Shown here piece by piece: positions 1 to 9,260 of a stretch of 58,114 nucleotides of DNA. The notes beneath the pieces are model-generated. The model was given only the letters and a program-made list of their open reading frames with translations, made no database searches and was not told the origin of the DNA. Each line of letters begins with the position of its first letter. The stretch's first letter is position 1. The position numbers and the translations under genes were made by a program. Origin of the DNA: Lactobacillus iners DSM 13335 (lineage in GTDB: Bacteria; Bacillota; Bacilli; Lactobacillales; Lactobacillaceae); assembly GCF_000160875.1 (NCBI RefSeq), contig NZ_GG700801.1, forward strand, positions 120,779 to 178,892. The letters run 5' to 3'.

Positions 1-505
1 TCTCATTATTCACCTCTATTTTGTCATCTAAGTTTCTGAGTATTGAAGCTACTACCTTCTGTTCCTTCAGTGACGGTAATTCCACTTCAATGTCATCAAA
101 TGTGTCGTGCGTAATAGTATCAAACACCGAGCCGTGAGTATTCTTTTTCAAAACCACCACATTGTGCTTAATCAAGTAATATAGATATTCCGCATCAACA
201 AGGCCTTTTTTCGCCCGAAGCCCGTAACACGACTGGTTAAAAGCCATTGGAAATGGAATCATCGCCATCTCTCCGACAGTGCCACGTGCTGAAATTATCG
301 AATCATTACGCTTAAGCATTTTCGTCGAACTATTATCCAGCCCGGCTTGTGTAATGGCTTTCTCTGTTTCATAGACATAGCGATAATCATTGTTAAAGTC
401 TTTTACAGAAAGCCACGGAATATTGCCATTCCAATATTCTGGATTACTTGTTTTCGGAGTTCCACCGCCAATAATATCCATTATTTCGGAGAGTTTATAT
501 TTCAT
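1..505 (-). CDS. hsdS: Type I restriction-modification specificity subunit, 5' part
   Basis: HsdS recognises the DNA target for a type I restriction-modification complex (HsdR2M2S). I translated 168 residues from the ATG at 505 to the window edge, where the gene runs off; what is visible is the first target-recognition domain. It opens with MKYKLSEIMDIIGGGTPKT and has the usual TRD phrases IPWLSVKDF, ISARGTVG and the DDIEVELPSLKEQ hinge that leads into the conserved helix. The start overlaps the end of hsdM by 11 bases in another frame, so the two are translationally coupled. Base composition in this stretch looks richer in G+C than the surrounding genes, which would fit horizontal acquisition; I did not measure this. 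The second TRD and any hsdR lie outside the window. Confidence 0.9.
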   Translation of the reverse strand, partial: MKYKLSEIMDIIGGGTPKTSNPEYWNGNIPWLSVKDFNNDYRYVYETEKAITQAGLDNSSTKMLKRNDSIISARGTVGEMAMIPFPMAFNQSCYGLRAKKGLVDAEYLYYLIKHNVVVLKKNTHGSVFDTITHDTFDDIEVELPSLKEQKVVASILRNLDDKIEVNNE

Positions 506-2003
506 ACCCAATTGCCCCCAACTTCTTACGAATCTCGTCTTCAAGCTCATGAGAGCGTTCGAACATGTCGGAAAGTTCTGATGTCAGTTTGGTCATTTTC
601 TCATCAAAAGGTTCACCATCATCTTCCTGCTCTTCAATACCAACATAGCGTCCTGGAGTTAAAACATAGTCCTGCTTTGCTATATCCTGAATCGTCGCTA
701 CAGAGCAGAAGCCTTTTTCATCTTCAAGCGTGCCGTTCTGGAAAGCCTCAAATGTATCTGCGAGCTTTTGGATATCTTCTTCGGTAAAGTCTCGATGCTT
801 ACGATCTACCATGTGTCCCATTTTGCGAGCATCAATAAAGACTGTTTTTCCTTTTTGTTTTTTATTTTTGCTAATGAACCAAAGAGTAACAGGAATTGAT
901 ACGCTATAGAAGAGTTTCGGTGGAAGAGAAATAATGCCTTCAATCAGATCATCTTCTATAATTTTTTGACGAATTTCGCCTTCACCACAATTCTGTGAGG
1001 AAAGAGCACCATTCGCTAAAACCAGACCAATTTTTCCATTTGGTGCAAGGTGATGAATCATATGCTGAATCCAAGCGTAGTTGGCATTACCAGCGGGAGG
1101 TGTGCCGTACTTCCAGCGAACATCATCTAATAATTTCTCTTGATTCCATGGACTGTAGTTGAAAGGTGGATTTGCTAATATAAAATCTGCCTTAAGAGTA
1201 GGATGCAAATCATTCGTAAAAGTATCTGCTTGATATGGTCCTAAATCTGCATCAATACCACGAATGGCCATATTCATTTTAGCCATTTTCCAAGTATCTG
1301 CATTAGCTTCCTGTCCATAAATAGAAATTGAACCACGATTTCCAGAATGAGCTCTAATGAACTTGGCACTTTGTACGAACATACCTCCAGAACCACAACA
1401 ACAGTCGTATACACGACAGTTATCAAATGGTTTCAAGATAGAAACCAGTGTCTTTACAATACTTGATGGCGTATAGAATTCACCGCCACTTTTACCTTCT
1501 TTTTCAGCAAACTTAGCTATGCAGTATTCATAAGTGCGACCAAGCAAGTCCTCGCTTTGCTTATTATCACTCATATCAATTCTATTAGTGAAAATGTCTA
1601 CCACATCTCCTAATACTTGTTTATCAAGATCAGGACTGGCGTAATTTTTTGGTAGGACATCCTTTAATGTTTTATTTTCTGCTTCTATGGCTCTCATAGC
1701 ATTATCGATAATAGATCCTATTTCTGGAGTATGAGCAGCTTTTGCAATGGTATCCCAACGAGCTTCTTTTGGAACGAAAAAGACATTTTCCATGGTATAA
1801 GCATCACGATCGTCTTCAAATCCATCTCCCTCAGCAACGAGTTCTTGATATCGCTTATCAAAAGCAGAAGAAACATAGCGAAGAAAAATGAGCCCAATGA
1901 TTACTTGACGATATTCTGCAGCAGGGATATGCCCCCATAAAACGCAAGCTGCATCCCATAAATGTTTTTCAAATCCGATATTGGCATTTGTTTTATTTGT
2001 CAT
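495..2003 (-). CDS. hsdM: Type I restriction-modification methyltransferase subunit
   Basis: A 502-residue N6-adenine DNA methyltransferase, the modification subunit of a type I system. The N-terminal HsdM helical domain (about 10-140) is followed by the SAM-binding motif DCCCGSGGMFV and the catalytic NPPF motif in the N6_Mtase fold. Full length for the family, with no internal break. A GGAGAGG ribosome-binding site sits a few bases before the ATG. The downstream hsdS overlaps its 3' end, giving an M-S order. hsdR is not visible here and could lie to the left. The gene has its own weak promoter downstream of the cytolysin terminator. Together with HsdS it should protect host DNA; without HsdR in view, restriction activity cannot be judged. 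Confidence 0.95.
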   Translation of the reverse strand: MTNKTNANIGFEKHLWDAACVLWGHIPAAEYRQVIIGLIFLRYVSSAFDKRYQELVAEGDGFEDDRDAYTMENVFFVPKEARWDTIAKAAHTPEIGSIIDNAMRAIEAENKTLKDVLPKNYASPDLDKQVLGDVVDIFTNRIDMSDNKQSEDLLGRTYEYCIAKFAEKEGKSGGEFYTPSSIVKTLVSILKPFDNCRVYDCCCGSGGMFVQSAKFIRAHSGNRGSISIYGQEANADTWKMAKMNMAIRGIDADLGPYQADTFTNDLHPTLKADFILANPPFNYSPWNQEKLLDDVRWKYGTPPAGNANYAWIQHMIHHLAPNGKIGLVLANGALSSQNCGEGEIRQKIIEDDLIEGIISLPPKLFYSVSIPVTLWFISKNKKQKGKTVFIDARKMGHMVDRKHRDFTEEDIQKLADTFEAFQNGTLEDEKGFCSVATIQDIAKQDYVLTPGRYVGIEEQEDDGEPFDEKMTKLTSELSDMFERSHELEDEIRKKLGAIGYEI

Positions 2004-2147
2004 TTACATTAACCTCTCCATATTTATATCAAATAGCAACTAATTTCTAGTGTAATTTTCTACCACCATCTCAAAAAAATCCTTATTTATGCTACATTTA
2101 CCCTACAGTAAATATATCAACTTACAATCATTAATTCTTTCGTAGCT

Positions 2148-2176
2148 ATTATATCGATATTTATTGCTATTAACAA
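2148..2176 (-). promoter_or_regulatory. Candidate promoter for hsdM
   Basis: On the minus strand a perfect -10 TATAAT (2148-2153) is preceded at 17 bp by TTGTTA (2171-2176), which matches four of six -35 positions. It lies between the cytolysin terminator and hsdM, so it would give hsdMS its own transcript. Confidence 0.35.
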
Positions 2177-2210
2177 CACAACGTTCACTCCCCCTTTGCA
2201 TCACCCACAC

Positions 2211-2247
2211 AAAAAGCCCCCAAGCTCCATTGAGCTCAGAGGCTTTG
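2211..2247 (-). terminator. Rho-independent terminator of the cytolysin gene
   Basis: Read on the minus strand, AAAGCC...GAGCTC, a short loop, GAGCT...GGGGGC and then a T run form a strong hairpin directly after the cytolysin stop codon. Confidence 0.85.
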
Positions 2248-2263
2248 ATTGACTTTACGTTAA

Positions 2264-3823
2264 TTAGTCATTTTTTACTTCTTCTTTGTGTTTAGGTCTT
2301 AAAGTCGTACCCCAAATTGTAATTTGACGTAAGTGTGCAAGTGGTAAGTCTTGTTCATCATAAATAGTTCTCCACCATTCCCATGCCAAGCCTGTGCATT
2401 CTTGAATCTTAACATTCAAATGACGAACGTTTCCTTTCAAGTTGATTTCAGTACTGAAGCCTGATGTACGGCCACGACCATTGTCAGCCCATGTATGGTG
2501 TGTTAAAACTTCACGACCATTGCTATCGTAACTTACTTCATCCCAATCAACGAAGAATCTTGCAACATAAGCACCTTTATGGTTCAATATCAATTTACCA
2601 TTTGAATATTCAGTTACTTTAGTAGCAATATAATCAGCGGTATTGTTGATTACTGCAACTTGGTTGTCCTTTAAGAATGATGTGCCATATGATACAGCAA
2701 CACCTGGGTTAGAACTATCAAATTTGCTACCTTTTTGAATTAATTCTTTCAAAGTGTTAATATCACCACGAACAACTTCTGTTGCATCCCCAGAGTTACC
2801 ACCTAAAATAACAGCTACAACACTAGTATTCTTTAAAATATGATCATATTCACTATTAGGAGCAATCTTTACGCCCTTAATAGCAGCATCAAAAGCTGCT
2901 TGAACTTTATCACTCTTGCTTGTTGTTTCCAACTTAATGTACATAGAACGTCCATAAGATACACTAGAAACATAAACTAAAGGTGTCTTAGAATTAATAC
3001 CACGCTTTTGAAGATCCTTAGCTGTTACATGTGCATCAAATACATCACCTGGATTTTCAGGTGCATCAACACTGGCAGTGTAGTAAATTTGCTTAAAGTT
3101 AACAATTGATGCTTGTTTCTCACCATTATGAATAGCGTCAAAATCAATCTTCAATGGAACACTAATTTTAGCAAAGTCAGCACCAAATTTAACTTTTAAT
3201 TGGTCCATGCTTTGAGCACTAGTTGTATCATATTCAATTCTGGCAGGAATGGCGTGATTTACTGAATCTTTTGCGATCCACTTTTCAACTAAATCATTAA
3301 CAGCACTATTTACAGAGCTAGTTGTTGGATGAGCAACTAATTTGGCATTAGTGTTGTCAGTCATACCTGGAAGGTCAACGCTTACAGTTATAGGAGCACG
3401 TCTTAATGAAACAAGTGTAGGATTGTTTTCAATCAAATTATTGTCTGCCTTGAAAAGAGCACCTGCAAAAACACGACTATCATTAGCAGTAGTTACTGAA
3501 ATACTTGATGTACTGTTAGAAATGGTCTTCTTTTGTTTTTCAACAACCACAAATCGACCGTTGTTATCAGTAGTGGTTTCATGTGCAAAATGATTTGTTA
3601 ACATGTCACCTTGTCTTGTCAAAACAGCTTGTGAATCATAATCAAGTCCCAATAAATAATCATTAACTGACATTGGTTCTTCAGTATTATGTTTTGCTAC
3701 AATAGCTGTTTTTGGCTCAGTATTAGTAGCAGCTTGTGCAGGCTTAGTAGCCGTAACTAATGATAATTCTAACAATGCAAGTGAACTAGCATAAATAATC
3801 TTTCTTAATCCTTTTTTATTCAT
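2264..3823 (-). CDS. Cholesterol-dependent cytolysin (inerolysin type)
   Basis: A secreted pore-forming toxin that binds membrane cholesterol and assembles large pores in host cells. The start is the ATG at 3823, giving 519 residues; an in-frame TTG at 3841 lies upstream, but a GAAAGGG ribosome-binding site fits the ATG. An N-terminal signal peptide (MNKKG..., cleavage likely after PAQA near residue 31) precedes the MACPF/CDC core and domain 4. Domain 4 carries the canonical undecapeptide ECTGLAWEWWR (about 475-485) and a Thr-Leu pair (about 507-508, in GTTLRP), the cholesterol-recognition motif. I find no Y-x-Y followed by 14 residues and R-S, the CD59-binding signature of intermedilysin and vaginolysin. 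It is monocistronic, with a cre box and promoter upstream and a terminator downstream. The name inerolysin is inferred from family and context. Confidence 0.95.
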   Translation of the reverse strand: MNKKGLRKIIYASSLALLELSLVTATKPAQAATNTEPKTAIVAKHNTEEPMSVNDYLLGLDYDSQAVLTRQGDMLTNHFAHETTTDNNGRFVVVEKQKKTISNSTSSISVTTANDSRVFAGALFKADNNLIENNPTLVSLRRAPITVSVDLPGMTDNTNAKLVAHPTTSSVNSAVNDLVEKWIAKDSVNHAIPARIEYDTTSAQSMDQLKVKFGADFAKISVPLKIDFDAIHNGEKQASIVNFKQIYYTASVDAPENPGDVFDAHVTAKDLQKRGINSKTPLVYVSSVSYGRSMYIKLETTSKSDKVQAAFDAAIKGVKIAPNSEYDHILKNTSVVAVILGGNSGDATEVVRGDINTLKELIQKGSKFDSSNPGVAVSYGTSFLKDNQVAVINNTADYIATKVTEYSNGKLILNHKGAYVARFFVDWDEVSYDSNGREVLTHHTWADNGRGRTSGFSTEINLKGNVRHLNVKIQECTGLAWEWWRTIYDEQDLPLAHLRQITIWGTTLRPKHKEEVKND

Positions 3824-3848
3824 TTTAATATACCCTTTCAAAAATAAA

Positions 3849-3862
3849 TGTAAACGTTTACC
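3849..3862. promoter_or_regulatory. cre box (CcpA operator) of the cytolysin gene
   Basis: TGTAAACGTTTACC matches the cre consensus TGWAANCGNTNWCA at 13 of 14 positions. It is almost a perfect palindrome. It lies just after the inferred -10 box, at about +3 to +16 of the transcript, a position that normally gives repression. Confidence 0.75.
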
Positions 3863-3871
3863 TAGCTAATT

Positions 3872-3900
3872 AGTGTACAATATCGCACGTATCATAACAA
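3872..3900 (-). promoter_or_regulatory. Promoter of the cytolysin gene
   Basis: Minus strand: TTGTTA (3895-3900), 17 bp spacer, TACACT (3872-3877). Both hexamers are imperfect, but the spacing and the position ahead of the cre box and ribosome-binding site support it. Confidence 0.5.
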
Positions 3901-4024
3901 GAGTTTTTTTGAATGTAATATTTTTGTAATATCTTTGGATATTAAAATGTATGAGCATAATATTTAAAAAATTAATATTTTTTTGCTAAAATATATTGTA
4001 GTAGTTTAATTGAGGAGGAATACA

Positions 4025-4501
4025 ATGGCCGAACAAAAAACAGTATATTTTGGTGCAGGTTGGTTTTCTGATGTGCAAAATAGAGCATATAAGGATGCTA
4101 TGGATGCTCTTGCTGCGAATCCAACCATCAATTTAAAAGATAGTTATATACCTTTAAATAATCAATACAAGGGTATTAGAGTTGATGAACATCCTGAATA
4201 TTTACATGATAAGGAATGGGCTCAAGCTACTTACAATGGTGATTTGATTGGCATCAGATCTAGTGATATTATGCTGGGAGTATATGTTCCAGATGAAGAA
4301 GATGTTGGCTTAGGCATGGAATTAGGTTATGCCCAAGGTCAAGGTAAATACATCTTGCTAGTAATACCAGATGAATTTTATGGTAACCCTATCAACTTGA
4401 TGAGCTGGGGTGTTGCTGATAATATTATTCCGATGAGCAAATTAAAGGACTTCAACTTTAATCAACCCCGCTTTGATTTCTACGATGGAGCTGTATATTA
4501 A
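4025..4501 (+). CDS. ntd: Nucleoside 2-deoxyribosyltransferase
   Basis: A cytoplasmic salvage enzyme that moves 2-deoxyribose between nucleobases, typical of lactobacilli that depend on external nucleosides. It has 158 residues from the ATG at 4025, which has a textbook GAGGAGG site seven bases ahead; the open frame begins earlier at 4010 but that start overlaps the ribosome-binding site. The sequence closely follows the L. leichmannii enzyme as I remember it: YFGAGWF at the start, NQYKGIRVDEHPEYLHDK, the GLGMELGYA segment carrying the catalytic glutamate (near residue 98), and the C-terminal FDFY.GAVY. It is divergent from the cytolysin gene and has its own terminator. Confidence 0.97.
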   Translation: MAEQKTVYFGAGWFSDVQNRAYKDAMDALAANPTINLKDSYIPLNNQYKGIRVDEHPEYLHDKEWAQATYNGDLIGIRSSDIMLGVYVPDEEDVGLGMELGYAQGQGKYILLVIPDEFYGNPINLMSWGVADNIIPMSKLKDFNFNQPRFDFYDGAVY

Positions 4502-4520
4502 GATAAGGTCCAAACTTTAT

Positions 4521-4558
4521 AACCCCCGAGATTTTTCTTGATTTTGAGGGGTTTTATT
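4521..4558 (+). terminator. Terminator of ntd
   Basis: AACCCC ... GGGGTTTTATT hairpin with a T-rich tail, 20 bases after the ntd stop codon. Confidence 0.7.
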
Positions 4559-4585
4559 ATGTCAAAATTTTCTAAATAGCATTAA

Positions 4586-4624
4586 AAAACCATATTTCGA
4601 TATTTTACCGAAATATGGTTTTAA
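4586..4624. terminator. Bidirectional hairpin terminator, ptsI side
   Basis: ACCATATTTCG, loop, CGAAATATGGT is a perfect 11-bp stem with A/T runs on both flanks, so it can end ptsI on the minus strand and back up ntd on the plus strand. Nearly the same hairpin occurs at 9567-9601, and a diverged one at 32958-33000. Confidence 0.75.
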
Positions 4625-4629
4625 AAAGC

Positions 4630-6366
4630 TTAATTAATATTCAATTTCTTTAAAGTTTCAGCTACAAGTTTGGCATTGTCTTCAAATGTTTCAGAAACAT
4701 AACAAGCTTCATTAGCTAATTCTTTAACATCTTCTAAGCTGATCTTTTTCATCAAACTACGGATACGCAAAATTGATGTCGCACTCATAGAATATTCATC
4801 AAGTCCCATGGATAACAAGATAGGGAACATGACACTATCACCTGCGGCTTCACCACACATACCACACCAAATACCATTTTGATGTGCACCATCTATAGTA
4901 TTCTTAATTAGACGCAATACTGATGGATTATATGGTTGATATAGATATGAAACTCCATCATTACCACGATCAGCAGCCATTGTATATTGAATTAGATCGT
5001 TAGTTCCGATTGAGAAGAAATCTACTTCTTTAGCAAATTGATCAGCTAAAATTGCTGCTGCAGGAACTTCAATCATCATACCTACTTGAAGATCTTCGCC
5101 TATCTTAACATTTTTAGCCTCTAACTCTGCTCTAACTTCAGCTAAAATTGCCTTAGCTTTACGCAATTCAGTTAAGGTACCAATCATTGGGAACATAATT
5201 CCCAACTTACCATAGGCAGACGCACGCAATAATGCACGTAACTGAGTCTTAAAAATATCCTTATTGTGCATTGATAAACGAATCGCACGCAATCCTAAAA
5301 ACGGATTCATTTCTTCAGGCAAATCCCAGTAATCAAGGTGCTTATCGCCACCTATATCACAAGTTCTAATAATAACTTGTTTGCCCTTCATACCTTCAAT
5401 AACAGCCTTATATGCTTCAAATTGAGCATCTTCTGTTGGAAAATCAGATGAATCCATGTATAAAAATTCTGTTCTATATAAGCCAACAGCTTCAGCACCA
5501 TTTTCCAAAACACCTTTCATATCATCAGGCGTTCCGATATTAGCTGCAATAGTAAAGTGCTTACCGTCTGCAGTTTGTGATGGCTGATCCTTTAATTTCT
5601 TCCATTCTGCTTTTTGTTCAGCAAATTTACGTCCCTTTTCGTCGAATGAACTGATCTCTGCGGCAGATGGTTCGATAAGAACGTTACCATCCAGTCCGTC
5701 AGCAATTACCATTTGTCCATTATTAACATCTTGTGTAATTGTATTCGTACCAACTACAGCTGGAATTTCCAGTGAACGAGCCATAATAGCTGAGTGAGCT
5801 GTACGACCTCCAATATCTGTGATAAAGCCCTTAACATATTTCTTGTTCAATTGAGCAGTATCACTAGGAGTTAAATCGTGAGCAATAACAACAACTTCGT
5901 GATCAATAGTTGCTGGATCAGGCAAAGTTACACCCAACAAATGAGCCATAATTCTCTTAGAAACATCTCGCACGTCTGCAGCACGTTCTTGCATATATGC
6001 ATTATCAGTCATTGATTCAAAGATGCTAATAAAATTATTTGATATTGCATCTAAAGCAGCTTCAGCGTTAATACTATTGTTCTTGATTTCATTTTCAATA
6101 GCTCCGGAAAATTCCGGATCACTCAAAAATAAAAGGTGAGCATCGAAAACTTGTGCTTCCTCCTCACCTAAATTTTTCTTAGCTTGATCTCGAACAGCTT
6201 CAAGTTCCTTGGTAGACTCATCAATAGCCTCCTTAAATCTTGATACTTCTGCTTCAAGATCAGTTACTTTTGACTTAGAAAATGAAAGGTCAGGTTCTAC
6301 CAAAAGGTAGGCTGGTGCAATTGCAATGCCTTCACTAGCTGCAATTCCCTTTAATTTTTCAGTCAT
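4630..6366 (-). CDS. ptsI: Phosphoenolpyruvate-protein phosphotransferase (enzyme I)
   Basis: Enzyme I of the sugar PTS takes phosphate from phosphoenolpyruvate and passes it to HPr. At 578 residues it is normal length. The N-terminal HPr-binding helical domain is followed by the phosphohistidine segment [12 protein letters not shown] (His191), then the TIM-barrel PEP domain with FLYMD and the Cys-containing GMCGE segment near residue 500. Its ATG shares one base with the stop codon of ptsH (TAATG), so the pair is translationally coupled. The ptsHI order and spacing are standard for Firmicutes. It supplies phosphate to the galactitol-type PTS at 46534-48914 and to PTS systems elsewhere. Confidence 0.98.
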   Translation of the reverse strand: MTEKLKGIAASEGIAIAPAYLLVEPDLSFSKSKVTDLEAEVSRFKEAIDESTKELEAVRDQAKKNLGEEEAQVFDAHLLFLSDPEFSGAIENEIKNNSINAEAALDAISNNFISIFESMTDNAYMQERAADVRDVSKRIMAHLLGVTLPDPATIDHEVVVIAHDLTPSDTAQLNKKYVKGFITDIGGRTAHSAIMARSLEIPAVVGTNTITQDVNNGQMVIADGLDGNVLIEPSAAEISSFDEKGRKFAEQKAEWKKLKDQPSQTADGKHFTIAANIGTPDDMKGVLENGAEAVGLYRTEFLYMDSSDFPTEDAQFEAYKAVIEGMKGKQVIIRTCDIGGDKHLDYWDLPEEMNPFLGLRAIRLSMHNKDIFKTQLRALLRASAYGKLGIMFPMIGTLTELRKAKAILAEVRAELEAKNVKIGEDLQVGMMIEVPAAAILADQFAKEVDFFSIGTNDLIQYTMAADRGNDGVSYLYQPYNPSVLRLIKNTIDGAHQNGIWCGMCGEAAGDSVMFPILLSMGLDEYSMSATSILRIRSLMKKISLEDVKELANEACYVSETFEDNAKLVAETLKKLNIN

Positions 6367-6632
6367 TATTCAGCTAAGCCTTCCTTTTTCATTGTATCTG
6401 CAATTGCATCAATTGCTTCTTTTTCGTCATCGCCTTCAGCAGAAATTGAAATCTCTGAGCCTTGACCAACACCAAGTGACATAACACCCATAATTGATTT
6501 CAAGTTTACTGATTTACCACTGTATTCCAAGTTAATATCAGAGCTGAACTTTGAAGCAGCTTGCACTAATAATGTTGCTGGACGGGCATGGATACCTGTT
6601 TCAGCAATAACTTTAAACTCGCGTTTTTCCAT
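6366..6632 (-). CDS. ptsH: Phosphocarrier protein HPr
   Basis: HPr relays phosphate from enzyme I to sugar-specific EIIA proteins. In Firmicutes it is also phosphorylated on Ser46 by HPr kinase and then acts as co-repressor of CcpA. This 88-residue copy has both sites in canonical positions: His15 in GIHARPA and Ser46 in NLKSIMGVM. An AAAGGAG site lies ahead of the ATG. It is the first gene of the ptsHI operon. The Ser46 site matters here because four cre boxes occur elsewhere in this window. Confidence 0.98.
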   Translation of the reverse strand: MEKREFKVIAETGIHARPATLLVQAASKFSSDINLEYSGKSVNLKSIMGVMSLGVGQGSEISISAEGDDEKEAIDAIADTMKKEGLAE

Positions 6633-6685
6633 TTTAGTATCTCCTTTAAATCCTTAATAGGGATCACACCCTGTACGAATACTAG

Positions 6686-6715
6686 ATTATCATTTTTCAA
6701 GCTAGAAAACAACAA
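6686..6715 (-). promoter_or_regulatory. Candidate ptsHI promoter
   Basis: Minus strand GATAAT (6686-6691) with TTGTTG (6710-6715) at 18 bp. The -10 is one base from consensus; the -35 is weak. Confidence 0.3.
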
Positions 6716-6759
6716 CAATGTAATTGTTTTCAATATTTATTTATCGCTATCTATTCATT

Positions 6760-6933
6760 TTATTTTGCTAGTCGATATATAATACTACCTCCCACTTGAG
6801 CAACTCCTTGAATTTCACTGCGACGTTGAAAATTACGCAAAACACGTTGAAATTCAAAAGCTGTTTGCGGTTCTACCTTATATTCTGCTAATTCACCATT
6901 TACTATCTTTTCTAAAATTTCTTGATAATCCAT
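6760..6933 (-). CDS. Small conserved hypothetical protein
   Basis: A 57-residue protein from the ATG at 6933, which follows a GGGAGTG ribosome-binding site; a longer frame to 6960 lacks such a site. It begins MDYQEILEKIVNGELAEY and is charged and soluble, with no signal or membrane segment, ending in a compact basic C-terminal half (RRSEIQGVAQVGGSIIYRL). It is divergent from clpE and lies upstream of ptsHI on the same strand. I believe lactobacilli carry related small proteins in this position, but I cannot name a function. Confidence 0.7.
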   Translation of the reverse strand: MDYQEILEKIVNGELAEYKVEPQTAFEFQRVLRNFQRRSEIQGVAQVGGSIIYRLAK

Positions 6934-6991
6934 ATTTATCACTCCCACTACCAACCACATATTCTATCATTTTTTATCTTAGTATGCGAAA

Positions 6992-7018
6992 TTAGCACTT
7001 GACATGTTAGAGTGCTAA
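6992..7018. promoter_or_regulatory. CIRCE operator (HrcA site) of clpE
   Basis: TTAGCACTT, nine bases, GAGTGCTAA matches the CIRCE consensus TTAGCACTC-N9-GAGTGCTAA with a single mismatch. It overlaps the -35 box and spacer, so bound HrcA would block RNA polymerase. Confidence 0.93.
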
Positions 7019-7028
7019 AGACTAGAAT
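6999..7028 (+). promoter_or_regulatory. clpE promoter
   Basis: Perfect -35 TTGACA (6999-7004), 18 bp, TAGAAT (7023-7028). Because the -10 covers the first in-frame ATG at 7029, translation must begin further downstream, at 7065. Confidence 0.8.
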
Positions 7029-7064
7029 ATGAATTATAAAATATCGAAAGTGAGGTTTTTTTAT

Positions 7065-9206
7065 ATGCTCTGTCAAAATTGTCATCAACGGCCTGCTTCA
7101 ATTCATCTATACTTGAACAATAATGGAGAAAACCGTGAAATAGCGTTATGTGAAGATTGTTATCAATTATTAAAAAATGAAAATGGATCTGCTAATATGA
7201 ATAACTTCTTTAGCAGTTTTAACGACTTATTAGGTTCTTTAGGAGGTAGCACTCAAGATTTTGATCAACCAGGAGATAATTCTCCAAAGAAAAATAAAGC
7301 TAACAATGGATCAGACTCCCTACTTAATCAATATGGTATTGATTTAACAGCTTTAGCTAAACAAGGGAAAATCGATCCAGTAGTTGGTCGAGATAAAGAG
7401 ATAGCTAGAGTAATTGAAATTCTTAACCGTCGTACTAAAAATAATCCGGTATTGATTGGTGAAGCTGGTGTAGGTAAAACAGCCGTAGTCGAAGGACTTG
7501 CTCAACAAATTATCGATGGATCTGTACCAGCTAAATTACAAAACAAAAAAATAATTTCATTAAATATGGTTTCTTTAGTGCAAGGAACTAGCTTACGTGG
7601 TCAATTCGAGCAACGGATGCAACAACTAATTAAGGAACTAGAAAGTGATCCTAATATCATCTTATTTATCGATGAAATTCATGAATTAGTAAATGCTGGT
7701 AACGCTGAAGGTGGAATGGATGCAGGCAATATCATCAAACCTGCCCTAGCTCGTGGCGATTTCCAATTAGTTGGTGCTACTACTATCAAAGAATATCGTC
7801 AAATTGAAAAAGATTCAGCTTTGGCTAGAAGATTTCAACCTGTTGAAGTTAAAGAACCAAGTATTGAAGAAACTATTAAAATATTACAAGGTATCAAGAA
7901 GAAATATGAAGATTATCATCATGTAACCTACACTGATCAAGCAATAGTTAGTGCAGTTACCCTATCTTCAAGATATATTCAAGATCGCTTTTTACCAGAT
8001 AAGGCTATCGACTTACTTGATGAAGCTGGATCTCGTATGAATTTAACCATTCCTTATGTTGATGATGCTAAATTAAAAGAACGTGTCGAAGCTGCACAAG
8101 AATTAAAACAAACAGCATTAAAGAATGAAGACTACGAAAAAGCTGCTTATTACCGTGATCAAATTGAAAAATATGAGAAATTAAAAGATCAAAAAGTTGA
8201 TCCTGATAAGACACCTGTTATTTCTGAAAAGGTTATGGAGAAAATCATAGAAGAAAAGACAAATATTCCAGTTGGTGATTTGCAAAAGCAAGAACAAATG
8301 CAATTAAAGAATTTGGCTGATGATCTCAAAAAGCATATTATTGGTCAAGATAAAGCAGTTGACGTCATCTCTAAAGCAATTAGACGTAACCGTGTCGGCT
8401 TTAACAAGTCAGGTAGACCGATTGGTTCATTCCTATTTGTTGGACCTACAGGCGTTGGAAAAACAGAATTAGCTAAGCAATTAGCTAAGCAAATGTTTGG
8501 TACCGAAAAATCCATGATTCGCTTTGATATGAGTGAATATATGGAACAATATTCAGTTTCTAAATTAATCGGCTCTGCACCAGGATATGTTGGTTATGAA
8601 GAAGCTGGACAATTAACTGAAAAAGTCCGTCATAACCCTTATAGTTTAATCTTATTTGATGAAATTGAAAAAGCACATCCCGACGTGTTACATCTATTTC
8701 TTCAAATTCTTGACGATGGTCATTTAACAGACTCACAAGGTAGAACTGTTTCATTTAAAGACACTATTATCATTATGACATCTAATGCTGGACAAGGAAT
8801 TAAGTCTGCTAGTGTAGGCTTTTCTGCAGAAAATAACCATAATGAACAGTTCAAAAAAGTTCTGGGTCAATATTTCAAACCAGAATTTTTAAACAGACTA
8901 GATGACATTGTTGAGTTTGATCCATTAAGCAAGGAAAGTTTAATCAAAATCGTAGATCTAATGTTAGACAAGACTAATGAAATGATCAAAGATCAAGACT
9001 TACATATCAATGTCACACCAGAAGCCAAAGATTTACTAGTTGAAAAAGGATATGATCCTGATATGGGAGCACGTCCATTGCGTCGCGTGATTCAAGCTAT
9101 GATTGAAGACAAAGTCGCAGATTATAAGCTTGACCATCCGACAGCAAAGAATTTAACTGCAAAAAGACATGAAAACGATATCATAATTGTTGAAGATAAT
9201 CAGTAA
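7065..9206 (+). CDS. clpE: ATP-dependent Clp protease ATPase subunit ClpE
   Basis: A class I Hsp100 unfoldase that feeds damaged proteins to ClpP. It has 713 residues from the ATG at 7065 with a GTGAGG site nine bases ahead. Domain order is typical of ClpE: an N-terminal zinc finger (C3, C6, C29, C32, from CQNC and CEDC), a linker, AAA module 1 with Walker A GEAGVGKT, a short UVR-like middle segment ([17 protein letters not shown]), AAA module 2 with Walker [10 protein letters not shown], and the C-terminal ClpB_D2-small domain. A CIRCE site in the promoter puts it under HrcA; I see no CtsR heptad repeats upstream. A DUF1827 gene follows 54 bases later on the same strand. Confidence 0.97.
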   Translation: MLCQNCHQRPASIHLYLNNNGENREIALCEDCYQLLKNENGSANMNNFFSSFNDLLGSLGGSTQDFDQPGDNSPKKNKANNGSDSLLNQYGIDLTALAKQGKIDPVVGRDKEIARVIEILNRRTKNNPVLIGEAGVGKTAVVEGLAQQIIDGSVPAKLQNKKIISLNMVSLVQGTSLRGQFEQRMQQLIKELESDPNIILFIDEIHELVNAGNAEGGMDAGNIIKPALARGDFQLVGATTIKEYRQIEKDSALARRFQPVEVKEPSIEETIKILQGIKKKYEDYHHVTYTDQAIVSAVTLSSRYIQDRFLPDKAIDLLDEAGSRMNLTIPYVDDAKLKERVEAAQELKQTALKNEDYEKAAYYRDQIEKYEKLKDQKVDPDKTPVISEKVMEKIIEEKTNIPVGDLQKQEQMQLKNLADDLKKHIIGQDKAVDVISKAIRRNRVGFNKSGRPIGSFLFVGPTGVGKTELAKQLAKQMFGTEKSMIRFDMSEYMEQYSVSKLIGSAPGYVGYEEAGQLTEKVRHNPYSLILFDEIEKAHPDVLHLFLQILDDGHLTDSQGRTVSFKDTIIIMTSNAGQGIKSASVGFSAENNHNEQFKKVLGQYFKPEFLNRLDDIVEFDPLSKESLIKIVDLMLDKTNEMIKDQDLHINVTPEAKDLLVEKGYDPDMGARPLRRVIQAMIEDKVADYKLDHPTAKNLTAKRHENDIIIVEDNQ

Positions 9207-9260
9207 ATAAGCGTATACTAAAAGGAGAAATATTTTCAACTTTTAGAAGGTGTGTAAGAA

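Noticed and set aside
347..787. A 146-residue plus-strand frame across the hsdM/hsdS junction
   Set aside because: Both genes on the opposite strand have strong family motifs; the plus-strand product has none.
7029..7064. Upstream ATG as start of clpE
   Set aside because: It lies directly against the -10 box, so it cannot be in the transcript; the zinc finger begins at the second ATG, which has a ribosome-binding site.
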